A stretch of DNA of 64,000 nt from Methylacidiphilales bacterium (lineage in GTDB: Bacteria; Verrucomicrobiota; Verrucomicrobiia; Methylacidiphilales; UBA1321), in the NCBI GenBank assembly GCA_021272165.1, contig JAJSLK010000015.1, positions 1 to 64,000 on the forward strand, read 5' to 3'. Of this stretch, positions 56,451-64,000 are shown piece by piece. The translations under genes and the position numbers were made by a program. The notes under the pieces are model-generated. The model searched no databases, was not told where the DNA came from, and saw nothing but the letters and a program-made list of their open reading frames with translations. The first letter of the stretch is position 1, and every line of letters starts with the position of its first letter.

Positions 56451-59185
56451 AGTTCAATTTCCGCCTTCCAGTCATGCGCGAGTTCGTCGAAGTAGACCTT
56501 GAACCCGGTTTGTTCGCATATGTGTTTCATCCAAAGATTGTCCCGCAACATGCGGCCCGTGATCCGGCTGAGACTTTCGTCCCGGCCAACTTCGAGGAGC
56601 AACCGCAGCAACTCAGTGCCAAGGCCCTTGTTCTGCCACGGATCGCTGACGACGATGGCGAAGACCGCCTCGTCGAGACCGTGGACCTTGTTGAGCCGAC
56701 CCACGGCAAGGATTTCGTGATAACCGTCGGGCCGCTTATAATCGACCACGAGCGGAATTTCGCAATCGTAGTCGGTGAAGCAGATGCGGGTGAGTCGCTC
56801 GTGGGCGATGCGCTGTTCGAGGTGCAGCATGCCGAGGTAGCGCTGGTTGACCGTGGTCTCCGACAGGTTCCGGTGGAACTCGACCATGAGCGGTTCGTCC
56901 TCGGGCCGAATCGGCCGGATGGTGACCGTGGTGCCGTCCTTGAGCTTCCAGTCCGTGATGTACCGCGTCGGGTAGGGCCGGATGGCGAGCTTGGGCAGGT
57001 CCGCTTCCAGCGTGTTGGCTTCATGCAGCACCACGCGGGCATCGAGCGCGGTCATCTCGTCAGCGGAGACCAGCAGCGGGTTGATGTCGATTTCCTTGAT
57101 CCAGCTCTGCTCGGTGACGAGATAGCTGAATCGGACGAGAAGTTCCTCGAGCTCGGCCATGTTGACCGACTTGCGGCCGCGGACGCCCTTGAGCGCGGTG
57201 TATATCTTGGTCTGCTCCATCATACGGCGCGCCAGCGTGGCGTTAAGCGGCGGAAGGCCGAGTGAGCGGTCCTTGAAGACCTCGACCAGTTGGCCGCCCA
57301 TGCCGAACAGGAGCACCGGCCCAAACTGGGGATCGATGCTGCTGCCGAGGATGAGCTCGTAGCCTTCCATCTTGATCATCCGCTGGACGGTGACGCCGAG
57401 GAAATCGGCCCGGCTCTGCTTTTCGCAGACGGCCTTTTCAATCGCGCGGTAGGCTTCGCGCACAGCATCGGGGCCGACCAGATTGAGCTTCACCCCGCCG
57501 ACGTCGGTCTTGTGGGTGATTGTCTCGGAATAGATCTTGAGGACGACGGGGCCCTCGATTTTTTCGGCGATGGCCACGGCCTCCTCTTCGCTGCGGGCAA
57601 TCTGGGTCAGCACGGTCGGGATGCCGTAGGCGGCCAGGACGTGCTTGGACTCGTATTCCGTAAGGATAGTACGACCGGCTTCGCGCGCCGTCTTGATGAT
57701 TTCATCGACGTAGGCGCGGTTGGCCTTGTAGCCGACGGCTTCGAGCGTCGGACTCGGTGTCTCGTAAATGGCGCGGAGGTTATTGCTGTAACGCCACATC
57801 GAAGCGAAGGCGCGTGCGGCGGTGTCCGGGTAAGTAAACGAAGGGATGCCCCCGTGGCTGAGGATGTCGGCGCCGGGACTGACTTGCGCGCCGCCCATCC
57901 AACTGGTGAGAAGCGGCTTGTCCTTGGGCATCGGGAGTTTGGTCAGAAGTTCGGCGGTCTCGATCGACTTGGTCATCGCCTGGGGCGTGAGAATGACCAG
58001 GACGCCATCGTTTTCGTCATCCTTGGCGGCAATTTCGGCGGCCTTGGCGTAACGGACCGGGTCGGCATCGCCGAGAACGTCGATCGGATTATTATGGCTC
58101 CAGAATGGCGGCAATAGTTCGTTGAATTGCTGGAATGCGTCTTGGGAAAGAGGAGCAATCTGGCCGCCCTCGACGATAAGGGCATCGGTGGAAAGCGCAG
58201 CGGGACCGCCGGCGTTGGTGACGATGGCCAGGCGAGGGCCTTTGGGCCGGGGCTGCTTGCCAAGCACGTGGGCCATGTTGAAGAGATCAGCGATGGCGTT
58301 GACGCGCAGGACGCCGACACGGCGGAAGGCGGCTTCGAGGACCTCGTCGCTGCCGGTCAGCGAGCCGGTGTGAGACGCGGCGGCCTTGGAGGCGGCAGCG
58401 GTGCGACCGACTTTGAGGACAATGATCGGCTTGGTCAGGGAGACTTCGCGGGCGGCGGAAAGGAAGGCCCGGGCGTCGCCGATGGTTTCCATGTAAACGA
58501 CGATGCTGCGGGTATTGGGATCGTCGCCCAGGTAATAGATCAGGTCGCCCCAGCCGACATCGAGCATGGAGCCGATGGAGATAAAAGCGCTGAAACCGAC
58601 ATCGTGGGTGGTGCTCCAGTCGAGGACCGCGGCACAGAGGGCGCCACTTTGGCTGATGAAGCCGACGCTGCCGGGACGGGCCATCGGCTTGGCGAAGGTG
58701 GCGTTGAGGCCAACCGTCGGGATCATGGCGCCGAGGCAGTTCGGCCCAATGATCCGCATCTTGGCACGACGGGCCCGTTCCAGGACCTGGCGCTCCAGTT
58801 CAGCGCCTTCCGCGCCGATTTCCTTGAAGCCGGCCGAGATGATAATGGCCCCCTTGATGCCCGCCTCGATGCATTCGGTGACCACGCCGGGAACCGTTTT
58901 GGCCGGGGTGCAGATGACCGCGAGATCGACCGGGCCGGGAACCTTGCCAATGGACGGATAGGTGGGCACGCCGAGGATGGCGGATCGCTTCGGATTGACC
59001 GGGTAAACCGTGCCATGGAACGCCTCGTCCATGAGATTTTCCATCATGGTTCGGCCAACACTGCCGAGGTTTTCGGTGGCGCCGATAAGTGCCACACTGT
59101 TGGGGGCAAGCATGGTGTCGAGGACGGGACGTCGCTGACCCAGCACATTATAGGCATTTTCAATTCGGAGTGATTGTTGGCTCAT
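56447..59185 (-). CDS. ADP-forming acyl-CoA synthetase fused to a GNAT acetyltransferase domain
   Basis: This 912-residue fusion starts with a CoA-binding domain ([14 protein letters not shown]), a succinyl-CoA-synthetase-like central part with the phosphohistidine His272 in [10 protein letters not shown], an ATP-grasp region (about 490-710) and a C-terminal GNAT domain (about 750-905) with the acetyl-CoA motif Q851-x2-G854-x-G856. The first part makes acetate and ATP from acetyl-CoA; the GNAT part may acetylate lysines of metabolic enzymes, as in Pat proteins. The start ATG lies at 59185. It begins a coupled operon with PFOR, the enzyme producing its substrate. The two activities are inferred from domains. 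Confidence 0.92.
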   Translation of the reverse strand: MSQQSLRIENAYNVLGQRRPVLDTMLAPNSVALIGATENLGSVGRTMMENLMDEAFHGTVYPVNPKRSAILGVPTYPSIGKVPGPVDLAVICTPAKTVPGVVTECIEAGIKGAIIISAGFKEIGAEGAELERQVLERARRAKMRIIGPNCLGAMIPTVGLNATFAKPMARPGSVGFISQSGALCAAVLDWSTTHDVGFSAFISIGSMLDVGWGDLIYYLGDDPNTRSIVVYMETIGDARAFLSAAREVSLTKPIIVLKVGRTAAASKAAASHTGSLTGSDEVLEAAFRRVGVLRVNAIADLFNMAHVLGKQPRPKGPRLAIVTNAGGPAALSTDALIVEGGQIAPLSQDAFQQFNELLPPFWSHNNPIDVLGDADPVRYAKAAEIAAKDDENDGVLVILTPQAMTKSIETAELLTKLPMPKDKPLLTSWMGGAQVSPGADILSHGGIPSFTYPDTAARAFASMWRYSNNLRAIYETPSPTLEAVGYKANRAYVDEIIKTAREAGRTILTEYESKHVLAAYGIPTVLTQIARSEEEAVAIAEKIEGPVVLKIYSETITHKTDVGGVKLNLVGPDAVREAYRAIEKAVCEKQSRADFLGVTVQRMIKMEGYELILGSSIDPQFGPVLLFGMGGQLVEVFKDRSLGLPPLNATLARRMMEQTKIYTALKGVRGRKSVNMAELEELLVRFSYLVTEQSWIKEIDINPLLVSADEMTALDARVVLHEANTLEADLPKLAIRPYPTRYITDWKLKDGTTVTIRPIRPEDEPLMVEFHRNLSETTVNQRYLGMLHLEQRIAHERLTRICFTDYDCEIPLVVDYKRPDGYHEILAVGRLNKVHGLDEAVFAIVVSDPWQNKGLGTELLRLLLEVGRDESLSRITGRMLRDNLWMKHICEQTGFKVYFDELAHDWKAEIEL

Positions 59186-61179
<1,994 letters not shown>

Positions 61180-61197
61180 TTCAACTAGAGAGCCGGC

Positions 61198-62265
61198 CTA
61201 ACAAATCCGCGGCAACTGTTCTCCGCTGAGGAGATCGAGGATGCGGTTTGCCCCGATCTGGCTTTTGAGGGTGACGATGGGCCGCGTTTCGGTCGTCGCC
61301 GCCACGGTGCCGATATGTGAGGCGTCGGCGCCAAGCGGATTGGCACGAAGGATCCCCAACGCCCTATCCGCCTGATTGGCGGGAACAAAGGCAATGAAGC
61401 GCCCCTCGTTCGCGACATAGATGGGATCGAAACCGAGGATTTCGCAGGCGCCGCGGACTTCCTCGCGGACCGGCACGGCGGTTTCGTCGATGGCAATAGG
61501 CAAATTCGCCGCTTGGGCGATTTCGTTGAGCCCGCTGGCGAGACCGCCACGGGTCAAATCGCGAAGGCAATGAATTTCGATGCCCTGATCGATGAGCGCA
61601 GCAACCAGGCTCCAGAGTGGCGCGCAATCGCTTTCGATGCTCGTCTCGAATCCAAGCCCGTCGCGCACCGACATGATGGTGATGCCGTGCCGGCCGATAT
61701 CGCCGCTGAGGAGGACCGCGTCGCCGGGCCGGACCGAACCGGGACCGATGGGGAGGTTGTGTTCAATCACGCCGACGCCCGCCGTATTGATGAAGATGCC
61801 GTCGCCCTTGCCCTTGTCGACGACCTTGGTGTCACCAGTGACGAGTTGCACCCCGGCCTTGTCCGCCGCCTGCTTCATCGACTGGACGATGCGCCAGAGC
61901 GTTTCCATCGGCAGCCCCTCCTCGATGATGAGGCCGGAGCTGAGATAAAGCGGACGCGCGCCGCACATGGCGAGGTCGTTGGCGGTGCCGTTCACCGCGA
62001 GCGTACCGATGTCGCCGCCGGGGAAAAAGAGAGGCTGCACCACGTAGGAATCGGTGGTGAAGGCGAGCCGCTGGCCCGCGAGGGAAAAGACCGCGCCGTC
62101 GTGGCGCTGGGAAAGCAGATCGTTTTTGAATGTCGGAACAAAGATGCTTTCGATCAGTTGCTGCATCAGCCGGCCGCCACCGCCGTGCGCCATGACGACG
62201 TTGGGGTAATCGGAAATCGGGATCGGGCAGGCCTGGGAGAATTCAGGCTTCGGCGTCGGAGTCAT
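61198..62265 (-). CDS. hypE: Hydrogenase expression/formation protein HypE
   Basis: This 355-residue protein dehydrates the carbamoyl group on its C-terminal cysteine to thiocyanate, giving the CN ligands of [NiFe]-hydrogenase. It ends exactly in the diagnostic PRIC with the terminal Cys. The N-terminal [23 protein letters not shown] and [13 protein letters not shown] are typical AIR-synthase-fold motifs. The ATG 62265 gives MTPTPKPEF; the upstream in-frame part is a shadow of hypD. It starts 1 nt after the hypD stop, in the order hypF-hypC-hypD-hypE. Confidence 0.97.
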   Translation of the reverse strand: MTPTPKPEFSQACPIPISDYPNVVMAHGGGGRLMQQLIESIFVPTFKNDLLSQRHDGAVFSLAGQRLAFTTDSYVVQPLFFPGGDIGTLAVNGTANDLAMCGARPLYLSSGLIIEEGLPMETLWRIVQSMKQAADKAGVQLVTGDTKVVDKGKGDGIFINTAGVGVIEHNLPIGPGSVRPGDAVLLSGDIGRHGITIMSVRDGLGFETSIESDCAPLWSLVAALIDQGIEIHCLRDLTRGGLASGLNEIAQAANLPIAIDETAVPVREEVRGACEILGFDPIYVANEGRFIAFVPANQADRALGILRANPLGADASHIGTVAATTETRPIVTLKSQIGANRILDLLSGEQLPRIC

Positions 62266-62266
62266 A

Positions 62267-63349
62267 TCAGCGGCGATAGCGATAATAGGCCGCGCAGGCG
62301 CCTTCGTTCGAGACCATCGTGGCGCCGAGCGGATGTTCCGGCGTGCATTTTTTGCCAAAGGCGGTGCAGTCGCCCGGCTTTTTCACGCCCTGCAAAATCA
62401 GGCCGCTGATGCATTCAGACGATTCCTCCGCCGTATAGCCCGCGACACCGAAACGCTTTTCAGCATCGAATTCCTCATAGGCTTCGCTGAGACCGAACCC
62501 GCTTTGCGGAATCTCCCCAATACCGCGCCATTTACGCGGAATGATGCGGAAGACTTCGCGAATCATTTTTTGCGCCGGTTCGTTTCCCTCTCGTTGCACG
62601 GCGCGGGCGTAGGCGTTCTCAACCTCGGCCCGGCCCTGTTCGCACTGCTGGATGCAGGCGTAGACGCCCCGCAGGATATCGATCGGCTCGAAGCCGGTGA
62701 CGACGATGGGGACGTGGTATTTTTTCGCGATGGGATAATATTCGGTGTAGCCCATGATGGCACAGACATGCCCGGCAGCGAGGAAGCCCTGCACGCGATT
62801 ATGGGGCGAGGAAAGAACGGCCTCGATGGCGGGCGGAACCAGCACGTGCGAAACAAGGATGGAGAAATTTTTGATGCCTTTTTGCCTGGCTTGATAGACG
62901 GCCATGGCATTGGCCGGGGCGGTGGTTTCAAATCCCACGGCGAAGAAGACGACCTGCCGCGACGGATTTTCCGCGGCGATTTTTACCGCGTCGAGCGGCG
63001 AGTAGACCATCCGCACATCGCCGCCGGTCGATTTCACGGCGAGCAGGTCGCGCTTACTCCCAGGCACGCGGAGCATGTCGCCGAACGAACAAAAAATAAC
63101 GCCGGGCTGCGAGGCGATCTCGATGGCTTTATCGATCAATTCGAGCGGCGTGACGCAGACGGGACAGCCCGGACCGTGGACGAGGGTGATTTCCTTTGGC
63201 AGCAATTCGTCGATGCCAAACTTGACGATGGCGTGGGTCTGACCGCCGCAGACCTCCATGATCGTCCAGGGCCGGGTGGTGATCCGGGCGATGGCACGGG
63301 CACATTTCTCGGCGCCTTCCCGGTCGCGATATTCGTCGATGAATTTCAT
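62267..63349 (-). CDS. hypD: Hydrogenase formation protein HypD
   Basis: This 360-residue iron-sulfur protein holds the iron on which the Fe(CN)2CO unit is built, together with HypC. Conserved cysteine motifs are visible: [29 protein letters not shown] and the C-terminal group [18 protein letters not shown] ending in [10 protein letters not shown]. The start overlaps the hypC stop by 4 nt. All expected residues are present, so the protein looks functional. Confidence 0.97.
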   Translation of the reverse strand: MKFIDEYRDREGAEKCARAIARITTRPWTIMEVCGGQTHAIVKFGIDELLPKEITLVHGPGCPVCVTPLELIDKAIEIASQPGVIFCSFGDMLRVPGSKRDLLAVKSTGGDVRMVYSPLDAVKIAAENPSRQVVFFAVGFETTAPANAMAVYQARQKGIKNFSILVSHVLVPPAIEAVLSSPHNRVQGFLAAGHVCAIMGYTEYYPIAKKYHVPIVVTGFEPIDILRGVYACIQQCEQGRAEVENAYARAVQREGNEPAQKMIREVFRIIPRKWRGIGEIPQSGFGLSEAYEEFDAEKRFGVAGYTAEESSECISGLILQGVKKPGDCTAFGKKCTPEHPLGATMVSNEGACAAYYRYRR

Positions 63350-63615
63350 GGGCTGGGCGTCGGAGAAGATTCGATCTGCAATTCACCGAGCTCGTCCATT
63401 TGCCGGAGATAATCGAAAACCCGTTCGGCTTCGGCCTCGTCGACCGTGTTCAGCGCAAAGCCGACATGGACGATGACATAGTTGCCAACCGTCGCTTCGG
63501 GCGTATAGGCAAGGTTCACGTCCTTGACGATGCCGCCGAAGCTGACACGGGCAAGGCGTTCGATCGGATCAGTTCCGTCAATCGTGAGAATTTTTCCGGG
63601 TATGGCGAGACACAT
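63346..63615 (-). CDS. hypC: Hydrogenase maturation chaperone HypC
   Basis: This 89-residue HypC/HupF chaperone has the essential N-terminal Cys2 in MCLAIPGK and the family pattern [13 protein letters not shown]. It carries the Fe(CN)2CO group with HypD to the hydrogenase large subunit. The C-terminus is Pro-Ser rich (ESSPTPSP). It lies 9 nt after hypF and overlaps hypD by 4 nt. Confidence 0.96.
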   Translation of the reverse strand: MCLAIPGKILTIDGTDPIERLARVSFGGIVKDVNLAYTPEATVGNYVIVHVGFALNTVDEAEAERVFDYLRQMDELGELQIESSPTPSP

Positions 63616-63624
63616 AAGATACCT

Positions 63625-63999
63625 TTAACCTAACATTCCTCCCGCGGCAACGACCTGGCCAAGCGCGATGCCGCCGTCGTTGGCCGGGACGCGCTGGTGC
63701 CAATAGGGAGACATCCCCTCCTCGCGCAAGCGGCGGATGGCGCGCTCGGTGAGATATTTGTTTTGGAAACAGCCGCCGGAGAGCGCAACCCGCTTTTCCC
63801 CGGAGACCCGGGCCGTACTGACAATGATCTCGGCCAGCGTGTTATGAAAAGTCACTGCAATCTCGCTGACGGAAAGGTTGCGGCCGAGATCCTCGATGAT
63901 TTCACGCACCATCGGCTCCCAATCGATCATGCCGTTATCATGGCGGAAGGGGTAGGCCCGATCACTGGCGATATTCTTTATAGCGAATTCCATTTCCAT
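63625..63999 (-). CDS. hypF: Carbamoyltransferase HypF, C-terminal part (cut by window edge)
   Basis: The 124 residues visible are the C-terminal end of HypF, which uses carbamoyl phosphate to supply the CN ligands. The conserved LSGGCFQNKYL segment and the NDGGIALGQ stretch of the YrdC/Kae1-like domain are present. Full HypF is about 750-800 residues, so the gene runs past position 64000 and the Met at 63999 is internal. It is the first visible gene of a hypF-hypC-hypD-hypE run; hypA, hypB and the hydrogenase itself are not in the window. Confidence 0.93.
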   Translation of the reverse strand: MEMEFAIKNIASDRAYPFRHDNGMIDWEPMVREIIEDLGRNLSVSEIAVTFHNTLAEIIVSTARVSGEKRVALSGGCFQNKYLTERAIRRLREEGMSPYWHQRVPANDGGIALGQVVAAGGMLG

Positions 64000-64000
64000 T

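Overview
The window is GC-rich, gene-dense bacterial chromosome with no rRNA, tRNA, CRISPR array or transposase that I can see. Gene content points to the PVC superphylum, most likely Verrucomicrobiota. The pointers are a MoxR/DUF58/BatA/VWA run that continues into secreted squalene-cyclase-like repeat, NPCBM and YdjY-type proteins, and ClpS paired with DUF2017. Pyruvate:ferredoxin oxidoreductase, ADP-forming acyl-CoA synthetase, malic enzyme and NiFe-hydrogenase maturation genes suggest a fermentative or facultatively anaerobic, sugar-using life. The taxonomic assignment is inference.

Layout. 1-2.7 kb (+): a translationally coupled chain of MoeB/ThiF-rhodanese, ClpS, DUF2017 and a HAD phosphatase, ending in a long hairpin. 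2.9-6.4 kb: glycogen phosphorylase, ThpR, a 24-bp inverted repeat and a small ferredoxin. 6.5-10.8 kb: a YXWGXW/His-rich secreted protein, a DUF3592 membrane protein and a PAS histidine kinase with its stand-alone response regulator. 11.2-17.3 kb (+): gltB-gltD glutamate synthase. 17.3-24.1 kb: transglutaminase, an AhpD-fold protein without its cysteine pair, two membrane proteins, class A acid phosphatase and a GH38 alpha-mannosidase.

24.1-45.6 kb (-) is the most notable region: sixteen genes in one direction. It starts with MoxR ATPase, DUF58, BatA/VWA, a second VWA protein and a DUF4175-like membrane protein. Secreted coiled-coil, squalene-cyclase-repeat, NPCBM and YdjY proteins follow, and the run ends in a near-complete ebo metabolite-traffic cluster (EboB, EboE, EboC, EboD, EboF). 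No EboA is recognisable, but an 87-residue protein of unknown function stands just before EboB. From the coiled-coil gene to EboF the genes overlap or lie within about 20 nt of each other, so the envelope module and the ebo module probably form one transcriptional unit.

45.9-49.0 kb (-): an MFS sugar transporter and a GH4 glycosidase. 49.2-59.2 kb (-): an operon of acyl-CoA synthetase (ADP-forming)-GNAT, pyruvate:ferredoxin oxidoreductase, a dihydroorotate-dehydrogenase-like flavoprotein, a nitronate-monooxygenase-like protein and a radical SAM/SPASM enzyme. 59.5-61.2 kb (+): malic enzyme. 61.2-64 kb (-): hypF (cut by the window edge), hypC, hypD and hypE. Together the last 15 kb read as malate to pyruvate to acetyl-CoA to acetate plus ATP, with reduced ferredoxin and possibly H2 as electron outlet.
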